Shown here: positions 28,680 to 38,273 of the stretch, in pieces | Layout: every line of letters starts with the position of its first letter | Numbering within the stretch: the stretch's first letter is position 1 | From: JBOGXF01 sp050694275 | GTDB lineage: Bacteria > Actinomycetota > CADDZG01 > WHSQ01 | DNA: 57,166 nt | Direction of reading: 5' to 3' | Assembly (NCBI GenBank): GCA_050694275.1 | Contig: JBOGXF010000130.1 | Coordinates: 1 to 57,166, forward strand | Position numbers and translations under genes: made by a program | The notes under the pieces: generated by a model | Database searches by the model: none | The model's input: the letters and a program-made list of their open reading frames with translations, nothing else | Told to the model about the DNA's origin: nothing

Positions 28680-29870
28680 TCAGGCGACGAGCTGCCGGGC
28701 GAACGAATGCCCGGGGCCACGGAAACGGACCCCGAGCAGTTCCGCCACGGTTGCGCCGCAGTCCGCGAAAGTCTCTCTCCGTCCGAGGTCGGCGGGAGAG
28801 ATGGTTGAGCCGGCGACCAGGAGCGGCACCATCTCGCGCGAGTGGTCTGTCGAGGGCGTCGTCGGATCGTTGCCGTGATCCGCGGTCACGACAACCACTC
28901 CATGGGATCCCGCCGCAGCGAGGATCTCGGGGAAGCGACGGTCGAAGTGCTCGAGGGCGCGAGCGTAGCCTTCCGGATCGTTGCGATGCCCGTAGGACTG
29001 GTCGAAATCGACCAGGTTGGCGAACACGAGCCCCGTCTCCGTATCGCCCAGCTCCTCGATCACCGCGTCGATCCCGTCGTCGTTGCTCTCGGTCGGATGA
29101 GAATGAGTCACCCCACGTCCGGCAAAGATGTCCGAGACCTTGCCCACCGTCCTGACGTCGAGACCCGCGTGGGACAACGCATCGAGCACCGTCCGAGATG
29201 GGGGCTCCACGGAGAAGTCGAGACGGTCGGGAGTGCGCTCGAAGGCACCCGGGACGCCTCTGAAAGGCCGGGCGATCACACGCCCTACCTCGTGCTCTCC
29301 TCGCAGAAGATCCCGGGCGACGCGGCACATCTCGAAGAGACGATCCAGCGGGATGATCTCGATGTGCGCGGCGAGCTGAAACACGCTGTCTGCCGACGTG
29401 TACACGATCGGCCTGCCGGACTCGAGGTGCGCGGATCCGAGGCGCTCGATGATCTCCGTCCCGGACGCCGCCTCGTTACCCAGCGTCTCGACCCCGATTC
29501 GCTCCTCGAATCCGGCTAGGAGGGCGGAGGGGAAACCGTCCGGATAAGTGGGAAAGGCGCGCTCCAGGATCACCCCGGCGAGCTCCCAGTGGCCCGTCGT
29601 CGTGTCCTTTCCGGGCGAGCGCTCAACCATCACCCCGTGCGCCCCCTGGGGCGAGGTCGTGGCTGCCGTCCCGGGGATCTCCCCGAGATTCCCCAGACCC
29701 AGACGGCCCAGGTTCGGCAGCGACAGCCCTCCGACCGCGGCGGCGACGTGTTGAAGGGTGGCCGACCCCTCGTCGCCGAAATCGGCCGCGTCGGGCGCGC
29801 CTCCAATGCCGACCGAGTCGAGAATTATCAGAGCAACCGTCCGGACGCGGGGTCCGGACGCTCTGCTCAT
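28680..29870 (-). CDS. deoB: Phosphopentomutase
   Basis: A 396-residue alkaline-phosphatase-superfamily enzyme that interconverts ribose-1- and ribose-5-phosphate (and the deoxy forms). The start ALIILDSVGIGGAPDA carries the first metal-binding aspartate. Further family segments are TGHWELAG, FDQSYGHRND and VVVTADHGNDPTTPSTDHSRE. The length is normal. ATG 29870 overlaps the dksA-like stop (ATGA). It is in the long minus-strand run ending at parA. Confidence 0.95.
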   Translation of the reverse strand: MSRASGPRVRTVALIILDSVGIGGAPDAADFGDEGSATLQHVAAAVGGLSLPNLGRLGLGNLGEIPGTAATTSPQGAHGVMVERSPGKDTTTGHWELAGVILERAFPTYPDGFPSALLAGFEERIGVETLGNEAASGTEIIERLGSAHLESGRPIVYTSADSVFQLAAHIEIIPLDRLFEMCRVARDLLRGEHEVGRVIARPFRGVPGAFERTPDRLDFSVEPPSRTVLDALSHAGLDVRTVGKVSDIFAGRGVTHSHPTESNDDGIDAVIEELGDTETGLVFANLVDFDQSYGHRNDPEGYARALEHFDRRFPEILAAAGSHGVVVVTADHGNDPTTPSTDHSREMVPLLVAGSTISPADLGRRETFADCGATVAELLGVRFRGPGHSFARQLVA

Positions 29871-30220
29871 CCCGCGCGGACCTGCTTGCAGTTAACGCAC
29901 AGGCGAGCGGTGGGAATGGCCTCGAGGCGCTCGATCGGGATGCGCTCTCCGCATCTCTCGCAGCTGCCGTAGCGGCCTTCCTCGATGCGGTCGAGGGCGG
30001 CGGTGATCTCGGAGTGAGCGCTCTGGAGCTGCTCGATGAAGGACAGCATCTCGGACCTCTCCGCGGTGGCCTGGGCGGAGTCGGCAAATCCCCCTTCCAC
30101 GCGCACCTCGATGCCCTCGCGATCGGCCGCCGCGCCGTACTCGGCGAGCTGCTTCTCGATGGCTTCGCGCTCTTCCTCGAGCGATCCGCGTATGACTTCT
30201 AGCTTGTTCTCTTCCATCAT
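29867..30220 (-). CDS. DksA/TraR-type zinc-finger protein
   Basis: A 117-residue protein with an N-terminal coiled coil (about residues 5-85) and a C-terminal four-cysteine zinc finger, CERCGERIP and CVNCK. Relatives bind RNA polymerase through the secondary channel and affect stringent control, but many actinobacterial members are uncharacterised. Two ATGs in a row (30220, 30217) are possible starts, overlapping the xerD stop. It is coupled to deoB downstream by a 4-bp overlap. Confidence 0.88.
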   Translation of the reverse strand: MMEENKLEVIRGSLEEEREAIEKQLAEYGAAADREGIEVRVEGGFADSAQATAERSEMLSFIEQLQSAHSEITAALDRIEEGRYGSCERCGERIPIERLEAIPTARLCVNCKQVRAG

Positions 30221-31221
30221 TCCCCCGTGCTCGCCCTACTTCCTCTGGGAGCGCGCCCCCGCGCCCTGGGATGGGACGCGAGGTAGACCTCCCGGAGCTT
30301 CCGGTCGCTCACCAGCGTGTACACCTGAGTCGTGGTCAGGCTGGAATGCCCCAACAGTTCCTGCACCACTCTTATATCCGCTCCCGCGTCGAGCATGTGC
30401 GTCGCGAAGGAGTGGCGGAGCGTATGCGGGGAGACCTGCGCCTCAAGTCCCGCCAAGCGGGCGTAGCTCTTCAGTATCTTCCAACAGCCCTGGCGGCTCA
30501 AACGGCGTCCCCGCGCGTTGAGAAACAGCGCTCCTCGAGACCCTCGCTCCCCCGCCCGAGCCACCAACTCCCCCCGAGCCACCGAGAGGTACGCTCCCAC
30601 GGCCGTGCGGGCCGCTCGGCCCAGAGGAACGCGGCGTGATTTGCTTCCCTTGCCCGCCCGCACCAGCAGCGATCCGTCCTCGATATCGACGTCGTCCACA
30701 TCGAGACCGACAAGCTCCGAGATCCTGAGCCCCGCCCCATAGAGGACTTCAAGGATCGCCTTGTCGCGGCGCCCCAGGAGATCGGGCCGGCACAGACTGA
30801 TCAGTTCCTCCACCTGAGCGACCGAGATCGCCTTCGGCACGGAGCGGGGACGTCGTGGGCTCCCGATCTTGACCGTGGGATCGTGCTCGGCGAGCTCCTC
30901 TTGCACGAGAAATCTGTAGAACGACCGCACCGACACCAGCATGCGCGCCACCGACGAGGGCGCCATCGGTCGCGTCGCCGGCCGGCGACCGGCTCTCAAG
31001 GCATCGAGGAACGCGGTGACGTCGTCCGGCTTGACCTCGTTCGGCGCGGTCGCACGCCCGGCACAGAAGTCTCTCCACGCCCGCAGATCCCTGCGATATG
31101 CGGCCACGGTGTTCTCGGCCAGCCCGCGCTCGGAGGTGAGGTGGGCAACGAACTCGTCTATTCGTCGATCCCAAGGACGCGGGATGTCGCTCTTCGGGTT
31201 GGTTGACCCCTGTGTCGACAA
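30217..31221 (-). CDS. xerD: Site-specific tyrosine recombinase XerD-type
   Basis: A tyrosine recombinase of about 334 residues for resolving chromosome dimers at dif. The N-terminal SAM-like domain starts near RIDEFVAHLTSERG. The catalytic set is present: R in AGLRISELVGL, the H-x-x-R of SPHTLRHSF, H in LLGHSSLTTTQ, and the tyrosine in VYTLV. TTG 31221 is the only usable start downstream of the ald stop and gives an N-terminus about 20 residues longer than usual; no good ribosome-binding site is seen. The synteny matches Rv1701. Confidence 0.92.
   Translation of the reverse strand: MSTQGSTNPKSDIPRPWDRRIDEFVAHLTSERGLAENTVAAYRRDLRAWRDFCAGRATAPNEVKPDDVTAFLDALRAGRRPATRPMAPSSVARMLVSVRSFYRFLVQEELAEHDPTVKIGSPRRPRSVPKAISVAQVEELISLCRPDLLGRRDKAILEVLYGAGLRISELVGLDVDDVDIEDGSLLVRAGKGSKSRRVPLGRAARTAVGAYLSVARGELVARAGERGSRGALFLNARGRRLSRQGCWKILKSYARLAGLEAQVSPHTLRHSFATHMLDAGADIRVVQELLGHSSLTTTQVYTLVSDRKLREVYLASHPRARGRAPRGSRASTGE
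31154..31219. repeat. Weak octamer-like units in the xerD start region
   Basis: TCGTCTAT TCGTCGAT (31154-31169) and GTGTCGAC AAGATCAG (31212-31227) resemble array units but are short and mostly coding. Possible outliers of the family. Confidence 0.3.
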
Positions 31222-31229
31222 GATCAGAG

Positions 31230-32342
31230 CTAGAGCAAGTCGTCGAGGTCGGCCCACTCGAGCCCGTGGGCTTCGGCCACCCCGGGATGGGTGAGGCCGC
31301 CTCTGTAGACGTTCACGCCCTTGGCGAGCGCCGCGTCTTCCCGCACCGCGGCCTCGAGTCCCCGCTCGGCCAGGGCCATCACGTAAGGCATCGTCGAGTT
31401 GGTCAGGGCGTAAGTCGATGTGTGTGGCACCGCGCCCGGCATGTTCCCGACACAGTAGTGCACTACATCGTGCACTACGTACGTCGGGTCCGAGTGCGTC
31501 GTCACCCGCGACGTCTCGAAGCACCCCCCTTGGTCGATCGAGATGTCGACCACAACCGAACCGGCCTTCATCTCCTTGACGACGTCTTCGGTCACGACCT
31601 TAGGGGCTCGGGCGCCGGCCACAAGCACCGCGCCGATGACAAGATCGGCCTCGAGGACGGTTTCCTCGACCGACAGGCGGCTCGACGCGAGCGTCAGGAT
31701 GCGACCCTTGTGGATGCGGTCGACCTCGCGCAGCTTGTTGATGTTCTTGTCCAGGATCACGACCTCGGCCTCCATACCCTGAGCAATCCAGGCTGCGTTC
31801 ATCCCGGCCATCCCGGCACCGATCACGACGACTTTCGCCGGGGCGACCCCCGAAACCCCTCCCAGGAGCACGCCGCGTCCACCGTTCTCGCGCTCGAGCA
31901 GGGCGGCCCCGACCTGGGGCGCCATCCGTCCGGCGATCTCGCTCATCGGGGCGAGCAACGGAAGCGCTCCGTCCGTGAGCTCGACCGTCTCGTAAGCAAC
32001 CGCCGTCGTTCGGGTGTCGATCAGGGCGCGGGTGAGCGGCTCTGCGGCGGCCAGATGGAGATAGGTAAACAGCAACAGCCCCTCGTGCAACAGACCGAGC
32101 TCGCTCTCAATCGGCTCCTTGACCTTCAACACCATGTCGGAATCCGAGAACACGGTTTCGGCATCGGCAACGATGGATGCACCGGCTCGCTCGAAGGACT
32201 CGTCGGAGATGCTCGAGCCCCGTCCCGCATCCTTCTCGATCAGAACCTCGTGCCCACCCACGACGAGCTCACGAACGCCGGCGGGCGTGATCGCCACGCG
32301 GTATTCGTTGTCCTTGATCTCGCGCGGGACCCCGACCCTCAT
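31230..32342 (-). CDS. ald: Alanine dehydrogenase
   Basis: A 370-residue NAD-dependent enzyme that interconverts alanine and pyruvate plus ammonia. It starts MRVGVPREIKDNEYRVAITP, with LKVKEP in the N-terminal domain, the NAD-binding VVVIGAGMAGMNAAWIA, and VVDISIDQGGCFETS. The length is normal. The start ATG 32342 lies 36 bp after the pyrG stop. The gene is on the same strand as xerD, whose TTG start is 8 bp beyond the ald stop. Confidence 0.96.
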   Translation of the reverse strand: MRVGVPREIKDNEYRVAITPAGVRELVVGGHEVLIEKDAGRGSSISDESFERAGASIVADAETVFSDSDMVLKVKEPIESELGLLHEGLLLFTYLHLAAAEPLTRALIDTRTTAVAYETVELTDGALPLLAPMSEIAGRMAPQVGAALLERENGGRGVLLGGVSGVAPAKVVVIGAGMAGMNAAWIAQGMEAEVVILDKNINKLREVDRIHKGRILTLASSRLSVEETVLEADLVIGAVLVAGARAPKVVTEDVVKEMKAGSVVVDISIDQGGCFETSRVTTHSDPTYVVHDVVHYCVGNMPGAVPHTSTYALTNSTMPYVMALAERGLEAAVREDAALAKGVNVYRGGLTHPGVAEAHGLEWADLDDLL

Positions 32343-32378
32343 ATAAGCACGATAACAACCGGGCTAGACGGCCTCGGG

Positions 32379-34031
32379 TCAGCCGATTTGCTGCGTCTTC
32401 CGTTCGAGATCCATCCGTGCGGCCGCCCGCACACGGCCGCCCGCCAGCGCCGCACCGACGAAGTCCCGAAACAGGGGGTGCGGACGATCCGGACGGGACT
32501 TGAACTCGGGGTGGAACTGACCCGAGACGAACCACGGATGGTCGGGCAGCTCGATGATCTCGACCAGGGTGCCGTCGGGTGATTCCCCCGAGCACACGAG
32601 TCCCGCCTCCTCGAGCCTGCGCCTGAGACGCGGGTTGACCTCGTAGCGGTGGCGGTGGCGTTCGTAGACGAGCTCGGCGCCATACGCTGCCGCCGCCTTG
32701 GAACCTTCCTTCAGCCTGCAGGGGTAGGCGCCGAGCCGCATCGTTCCACCCAACGAGCTCAGGTCCTGCCCGGCGAGGATATCGACCACCGGGTACGGAG
32801 AGGACGCGTCGAACTCGGAAGAGTTGGCTTCATCCAACCCGGCGACGTTGCGGGCGAACTCGACGACCGCGCATTGGAGCCCCAGGCAGATGCCGAGGAA
32901 CGGGATGTCGTGCTCGCGCGCGTACCGGACGGCGCGGATCTTCCCTTCGACCCCACGCACGCCGAATCCGCCGGGCACGAGGATGCCGTCAAGGGGGCCG
33001 AGGACCTCGTCGAGGTCTGCCATCTCGAGATCGTCGGAAGCGATCCATGCGACGTCGACCTGGGCATCGTGAGCGTAGCCGGCGTGCTTGAGACTCTCGA
33101 CGACCGATAGATACGCGTCGGGGAGGGTTACGTACTTACCGATGATCCCGATCCGCGCCGGCTGCTCGGCAGACTCCATGCGGTTCACCAGAGCGCGCCA
33201 CGCGGACAGGTCGGGGGAGGGCACCTCGGGGATTCGGAGCTGGTCGACGACGAAATCGTCGAGCCCCTCATCGTGCAGCACCAGAGGCACCTCGTAGATG
33301 TTGTCGGCGTCGACGGCCGAGATGATCGCCCCCATGGGGACGTCGCAGAGCAGCGAGATCTTGCGCTTCAGCTCGGGGCTGATGGCCCGGTCCGAACGAC
33401 ACACGATGGCGTCGGGGTGGATCCCGATGCTGCGCAGCTCGCGCACCGAGTGCTGCGTTGGCTTGGTCTTGAGCTCCTCTGCGGGGGCCATGTAAGGAAC
33501 GAGCGTCACGTGAACGTAGCAAGTGTCATCAGGGCCGAGCTCACCCTTGATCTGACGGATCGCCTCGAGGAACGGCAAGGACTCGATGTCACCGACCGTT
33601 CCACCGATCTCGGTGATCAGGACGTCCGCACCGGAGTCCTCACCGAGCGAACGGATGCGATCCTTTATCGCGTTGGTGATGTGCGGGATTACCTGAACCG
33701 TGTCCCCGAGATAATCGCCCCGGCGCTCCCTGGCGATGACGTTCTGGTAGACGGCCCCCGTGGTGACATTGGACGCCTTGAACATGTTCTCGTCGATGAA
33801 GCGCTCGTAGTGACCCAGATCGAGGTCCGTCTCGCCCCCGTCCTCGGTGACGAACACCTCGCCGTGCTGGAACGGATTCATGGTGCCCGGGTCGACGTTT
33901 ATGTAGGGATCGAGCTTTTGCATCATCACGCGCAGCCCGCGTGCCTTCAGCAGACGCCCCAGGGATGCGGCGGTGATCCCCTTGCCGAGACTCGACACGA
34001 CACCACCTGTAACGAAAACGTGCTTCGCCAC
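32379..34031 (-). CDS. pyrG: CTP synthase
   Basis: A 550-residue enzyme that makes CTP from UTP, ATP and glutamine. The synthase domain begins KHVFVTGGVVSSLGKG. The glutaminase domain has the nucleophile cysteine in FLGICLGLQ and the C-terminal HPEF. GTG 34031 gives the usual N-terminus and has GGAGGT 4 nt upstream; a frame to 34046 adds five residues. Its place after the steA-steB block matches Rv1699. A palindromic terminator lies just upstream, so it may have its own promoter. Confidence 0.96.
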   Translation of the reverse strand: MAKHVFVTGGVVSSLGKGITAASLGRLLKARGLRVMMQKLDPYINVDPGTMNPFQHGEVFVTEDGGETDLDLGHYERFIDENMFKASNVTTGAVYQNVIARERRGDYLGDTVQVIPHITNAIKDRIRSLGEDSGADVLITEIGGTVGDIESLPFLEAIRQIKGELGPDDTCYVHVTLVPYMAPAEELKTKPTQHSVRELRSIGIHPDAIVCRSDRAISPELKRKISLLCDVPMGAIISAVDADNIYEVPLVLHDEGLDDFVVDQLRIPEVPSPDLSAWRALVNRMESAEQPARIGIIGKYVTLPDAYLSVVESLKHAGYAHDAQVDVAWIASDDLEMADLDEVLGPLDGILVPGGFGVRGVEGKIRAVRYAREHDIPFLGICLGLQCAVVEFARNVAGLDEANSSEFDASSPYPVVDILAGQDLSSLGGTMRLGAYPCRLKEGSKAAAAYGAELVYERHRHRYEVNPRLRRRLEEAGLVCSGESPDGTLVEIIELPDHPWFVSGQFHPEFKSRPDRPHPLFRDFVGAALAGGRVRAAARMDLERKTQQIG

Positions 34032-34095
34032 CAGACCTCCGTTCACAGCTTGTCCAGAATCAGTTGTCGGGACCAGGTGACGACCCCCGCCACAG

Positions 34096-34114
34096 CCCGG
34101 AAGGACCTTCCGGG
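34096..34114 (-). terminator. Perfect hairpin between the WecA-like gene and pyrG
   Basis: CCCGGAAGG and CCTTCCGGG form a perfect 9-bp palindrome around one base. It lies about 40 bp after the stop of the minus-strand WecA-like gene. No U-tract is present. Confidence 0.5.
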
Positions 34115-34155
34115 GGAAGTCATCTCACGCTAGCACGCGCGTCCGGGATGTGGAC

Positions 34156-35001
34156 TCATTTCCGATCGGTTCCCCACCGGTCGAGCATCCGCAGGGGAGT
34201 GCTCCTGTCGATGACCTCCGAGAAGGACCAGCGTTCGGATGCGAGGTTCGCGGCCACGAGCACGGCGAGAGCCACGAGCCGCGCGGGTTCCGGCAGGGAC
34301 ACCCCAAGACCGAGGCCCAGCACCGCTCCCAGAGGATTGGCCCCCGCGTCGCCCAGCATTGCTCGCGCCTTGAGGTCCTTGGGGAAACACGCCAGCAGCC
34401 CCCCCAGCAGGCCCGAGGACGCAACCGCCCACGCCGGCGAGCCGAACACGACGAGCGGAGCCGCGACCGCGAGCGAGACTTTTCCCGCTCGGCCCGGTCC
34501 GCGATCAAGAAGATTGATGAGGTTGGCCATAAGGGCCACGAGAAGGGCGACCTCCACCACCCCGCGGCCCGAGGAGACGAGCGCTCCGGCGAGGAGTCCG
34601 CCGAGGGCGCCGGCTACGACCTTGATCACACCTCCGGTGACGCGCCCGCGAACGAGAGCGCCCGCGTGCCCACCGAAGCCGCGCGCTCTCTCCGCTCCCC
34701 TCAAGTCGTCCCACGTTCCGGCCAGGGCCATGATCATCACCAGAGCCGGCACCGCGATCCCGAGAGCACCCAACCGGGCCGGCTCCCAATCTCCGGCTCC
34801 GACGATGGCGAGGCAGGCTGCGGCCAGAAGCGCGGCGATGCTCATCGGGCCCCCGAGCACGGCGGGGACATCCCCCCCGGTCACGCTGCTCCGCATAAGT
34901 CCTGCCGGGGGATGTCGGCTCCGGAAGTCCGCCAAGGGCGCCGCGACGGCGATCCCGATCACCCCTGCGAACAGCGCAGTGATCGCGTGGTCGAGCGTCA
35001 C
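34156..35001 (-). CDS. WecA/MraY-like polyprenyl-phosphate sugar-1-phosphate transferase, variant
   Basis: A 281-residue polytopic membrane protein. Motifs place it with the MraY/WecA group: GTWDDLRG (acidic pair), GGHAGALVRGRVTGG, NLINLLDRGPGR in place of the usual NxxNxxDGxDG, and MLGDAGANPLG. It is shorter than typical MraY and lacks the C-terminal histidine-rich loop, so the substrate may differ. GTG 35001 overlaps the upstream stop (GTGA); the frame to 35478 is read-through. It sits in a four-gene envelope block with murJ. Activity is inferred; it could have lost catalysis. Confidence 0.7.
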   Translation of the reverse strand: MTLDHAITALFAGVIGIAVAAPLADFRSRHPPAGLMRSSVTGGDVPAVLGGPMSIAALLAAACLAIVGAGDWEPARLGALGIAVPALVMIMALAGTWDDLRGAERARGFGGHAGALVRGRVTGGVIKVVAGALGGLLAGALVSSGRGVVEVALLVALMANLINLLDRGPGRAGKVSLAVAAPLVVFGSPAWAVASSGLLGGLLACFPKDLKARAMLGDAGANPLGAVLGLGLGVSLPEPARLVALAVLVAANLASERWSFSEVIDRSTPLRMLDRWGTDRK

Positions 35002-37193
35002 GCGGCGAGTCTGTCTTTCAGCAAGAGGTGGACTATCAACGCCATCGGCACGAGAAACGAGAGGATCACGGCGGGAATCGAGATCCCGGAATCGTTGACC
35101 GCAAACCCGATCACCGCCAGCAGCAGGCCGCCGAGAAGCCCTTCTCTCAGGCGAGGGTACAGTCTCGCCAGCAGCCGCCACTGATCGCGCGGCCGCGTCA
35201 ACAGCCAGGCCATCACCGCGAGCGCGGGCGGAATGAAGAACGCCCAGATCGACCCGCGGAAAGTCGCGAGGCTCGCTCGTATCTTGCGACCGATCGTCTC
35301 GAGCACGGCATCCGAACCTCTCGCCCGGACGTCCTCGACGAAGCGCGCGAAGTGCGTCCGCTCGCCCGGGGGTCGAGAGAAATCGAGCGCCAGGAAAACT
35401 CCCAGGACTCCCACGACGACGGCGACGGAAGCGAGCACGACCTTCAGCTCCGGGCGTCGCCCGGCGAAGAGGAGCCAAGTGATGCCGAAGGACGGCACCA
35501 GGGCGATGACACCGCCGACGTCGCTGCCGAACTGAGGCGCGCCGTCGACGATCACGACGAGCACGAACAGCCCCCCGACGATTGCGAGCGTCCTCTTATC
35601 GACCCCCCATCGATGCACCACGAGCGCGCCGGTGACGAGGGCCGCCGCGCCGAGAATGGAAAACGCGGTGTTGCCTGCCCCCGCGAAACGGCCGGCGACA
35701 ACCGGCGAGTACCCGAATGCGGTATTGAGCTGAAGCGGCGCTCCGAAAATCAGGTCGCCGATCAACACGAAGACCGTGAGGGCCGTGAGAGCGAGGAGGC
35801 GATCGAGGGGCGCCGAGAGACCTATGGTCGCGATCGCGACCAGAGCGACATCGAGCGCGATCAGCACTCCGAGGAACAGCCCAGTTCCCAGCCGGTGCCC
35901 GTCCGTGACGCCCATGAGGTAGGTCGCCACCGGGAATGCGACGACGCCGAGGGCAACCGTTCGAGCGCCCTCCTCGATCAACCGGCGCCGATCGGTCTGC
36001 CCGCCCCGGCGATGCAGCGCGAAGAGAGCGATTGCGATCAGGTAGACCAGTACTTGCACGACAACGAAGCCGACATAAATCCCCTGCTTGATGCCGTCCA
36101 TGAACACCGTTTCCCGATCGAGGGCGACGGCGGAAGCGATCGGCTCGGCTCCCGGATGGCGCACCGACACGAAGGCCCGCCCGCTCATGACCGAAGGTCG
36201 CTCGATTCCGAGGTGCGCGAGGACGGTGGGGGCGACGTCCGGAAGCGTCACCGTCCCGGCGCGCCTGGTCGAAGCCGACTGCAGGTTGCTTCCCGCAGGA
36301 AAAGCCCCACCCACCGCGATGGCCACGCCGAGATGCGTGGCGCGTTCGTACCGGGGCGATGTGGGCGTGACGATCAGGAGGAGGTCTTCGGGCCTCAGCA
36401 TGTCCCGCACCCGTTCGAGAAGCTCATCCGCGGCCCTCAGGGCCGCGGCACGCTCGACGAGCCGTTCGCCGGCAGAGAGGCCCGCGAGCCGATCGGCACG
36501 AGTGAGATCGCCGTGGTCGATCACGACGGCCGAGTCACACGACGTTTCCAGGGCCTCTTCGGCCGCGCGCGCGATGGCGTCCTGGTCGGTGCGCACTCCG
36601 AACGGCGCGGCGGCGTCATCGATGAGAAAGGCGGGCCCCGTTGCCGCCGACGACACCAGTCCGGCTTCATCCATGGCGACGAGCAGGCTCCAGCGCGCGT
36701 ACCCAGTCGGAGACGGCGCATCGGCCCCGTAATCGCCGTTGCCTATGGCAACTGCGCGCCCTCCGAGAGCCGATCCCAGCGCGCCCGGAACCGAGGCGAA
36801 CCCGACCGATTCCGCGGTCTCTCTCATGCCGGCCAGCGCCCCGACGCTCACCGGCGAAAGGAACCCGCTTTCGGCCTCGCCGGGCGATTCGATCGGAGTC
36901 CCGGTCACAGTCTCGGGTCCCTCGATACGCCCGCCGGCTCCCAGGGTTGCGTAGCCCGCCGCGTAGCTCAAGCGCGCCGATACCGTGCGCACCGACATCG
37001 ACCCGATCGCACCATCGCGGGCTGCGTCGAGGAGGCTCGGGGGACGAACTCGACGTACCTCCTCCCACGTCACACCCGGCAGAGTGAAAAGGGCGACGCG
37101 GCCACAGCCCGGCTGCGCGCGGGCCGCAGGAGTCCAGTGCAGCGCGAGCAGCACGACCATGAGAGCAACGACCGAGCCTTTACGCACCGGCAA
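34998..37193 (-). CDS. Alkaline-phosphatase-fold ectodomain fused to a polytopic membrane domain
   Basis: A 731-residue protein. After a signal peptide (about residues 1-26) come some 330 residues with weak alkaline-phosphatase-superfamily features: GCGRVALFTLPGVTWEE, IGNGDYGADAP, and TLPDVAPTVLAHLGIERPS, which resembles the sulfatase/phosphatase C-terminal motif. The second half has ten or more membrane helices. Such proteins could transfer or remove phosphate groups on surface glycans, but the metal ligands are not all recognisable, so catalysis is unproven. It overlaps the GT4 gene by 14 bp and the WecA-like gene by 4 bp. Confidence 0.65.
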   Translation of the reverse strand: MPVRKGSVVALMVVLLALHWTPAARAQPGCGRVALFTLPGVTWEEVRRVRPPSLLDAARDGAIGSMSVRTVSARLSYAAGYATLGAGGRIEGPETVTGTPIESPGEAESGFLSPVSVGALAGMRETAESVGFASVPGALGSALGGRAVAIGNGDYGADAPSPTGYARWSLLVAMDEAGLVSSAATGPAFLIDDAAAPFGVRTDQDAIARAAEEALETSCDSAVVIDHGDLTRADRLAGLSAGERLVERAAALRAADELLERVRDMLRPEDLLLIVTPTSPRYERATHLGVAIAVGGAFPAGSNLQSASTRRAGTVTLPDVAPTVLAHLGIERPSVMSGRAFVSVRHPGAEPIASAVALDRETVFMDGIKQGIYVGFVVVQVLVYLIAIALFALHRRGGQTDRRRLIEEGARTVALGVVAFPVATYLMGVTDGHRLGTGLFLGVLIALDVALVAIATIGLSAPLDRLLALTALTVFVLIGDLIFGAPLQLNTAFGYSPVVAGRFAGAGNTAFSILGAAALVTGALVVHRWGVDKRTLAIVGGLFVLVVIVDGAPQFGSDVGGVIALVPSFGITWLLFAGRRPELKVVLASVAVVVGVLGVFLALDFSRPPGERTHFARFVEDVRARGSDAVLETIGRKIRASLATFRGSIWAFFIPPALAVMAWLLTRPRDQWRLLARLYPRLREGLLGGLLLAVIGFAVNDSGISIPAVILSFLVPMALIVHLLLKDRLAA

Positions 37194-38271
37194 GCTCCCG
37201 ATAGATCGCGGCCAGGCGCTCGACCATCACTCCGGTCGAGAACCTGCGCGCGTACTCCCGGCCGGCCGCTGCCGCGAACCGCGCGCCCACCGACGGGTCG
37301 AGCGCGTCGAGGAGCGCGCTCGCCAGCGCCTCCGGGTCGTTCGGTTCGACCATCCGCCCCGAGATGCGGTCCCGGACGAGCTCTGACATCCCGCCGACGT
37401 TGGTCGTGACCACGGGGGTCTGAAGAAGGACCGCCTCCTGTGCGGCGAGCGCCACCGCCTCCCACTTGGACGACAGACAGAAGACATCCCCCGCAGCGAT
37501 CAGATCGGCCCCGTCCTCGCGCCAGCCCAGCCACCGAACCCTCTGGTCGATGCCGAGGCCGACCGCCAGCGCGCGCAACTCGTCCTTCAGCGGACCCTCG
37601 CCGGCAATCGCCAGGATGACGTCTTCGGGCAGCCGCGCCACCGCCCTCAGCATCACGTGGAGCGCTTTCTGGGGATGAAGCCGGGCGGCGGTCACGACGA
37701 GCCGCCCGCCGTCTGCGATGCCGAGCTCGGACCGAATCTCGTCCGCAGAGCGATCGGCTCGAGGTTCGGGAGCGCGAGCGTAGACAACTTCTATGCGATG
37801 CCGGCGCCGGGGTACGACCTCTCGCAGATGCCGAGCGATTTCCTCGGAGGGCGCGATCGTGTGCGCGCTCGCGCGCACCGCGAGAGGTTCGGCCCAGCGA
37901 TAGAAGCGCGCCTTCCTGCGGCCGGCGATGTCACCCCGAATGAGGTTGTGGACCGTGAGCACGATGGGACGACGCCTGGCCTTGGATCCCGGGGCCGCGT
38001 CCAGGCAGGCCCTCAGCCCGTGAGCATGTACGACGTCGTAGCTCCTGATGAGCGACGCAAGCGCTCTCATCGCGGCACCGTGACCTCGCCCCGGTCCGTC
38101 CGGGATGTCGACGCTGAGTATCTCTTTGGGCATGGAGACATCCATCGGAGGGCCGGCGACGTCGACGTGGATTCCCTCGCGTCCATCGAGCGCAGAGACG
38201 ATCTCCGAGACGTGGCGGCCGATTCCCCCTGCCGAGCGAGGAAGAACCTCCAACACTCGCACCTCACTCAT
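37180..38271 (-). CDS. Glycosyltransferase family 4 (GT-B)
   Basis: A 363-residue GT-B enzyme. The N-terminal domain has the glycine loop RSAGGIGRHVSEIV and DVVHAHGLRA. The C-terminal donor domain has VTAARLHPQKALHVML, IAGEGPLKDEL, and the E-x7-E-like segment SKWEAVALAAQEAV. It resembles mannosyl- or glucosyltransferases acting on lipid-linked acceptors, but donor and acceptor are unknown. It lies 2 bp after the murJ gene's stop and overlaps the phosphatase-like gene, so it is tightly coupled to both. Confidence 0.87.
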   Translation of the reverse strand: MSEVRVLEVLPRSAGGIGRHVSEIVSALDGREGIHVDVAGPPMDVSMPKEILSVDIPDGPGRGHGAAMRALASLIRSYDVVHAHGLRACLDAAPGSKARRRPIVLTVHNLIRGDIAGRRKARFYRWAEPLAVRASAHTIAPSEEIARHLREVVPRRRHRIEVVYARAPEPRADRSADEIRSELGIADGGRLVVTAARLHPQKALHVMLRAVARLPEDVILAIAGEGPLKDELRALAVGLGIDQRVRWLGWREDGADLIAAGDVFCLSSKWEAVALAAQEAVLLQTPVVTTNVGGMSELVRDRISGRMVEPNDPEALASALLDALDPSVGARFAAAAGREYARRFSTGVMVERLAAIYRELAGA

Positions 38272-38273
38272 CG

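Noticed and set aside
35028..37409. A 793-codon plus-strand open frame
   Set aside because: It is antisense to the phosphatase-like membrane gene, has a charged low-complexity composition, no domains and no start signals; a GC-rich shadow frame.
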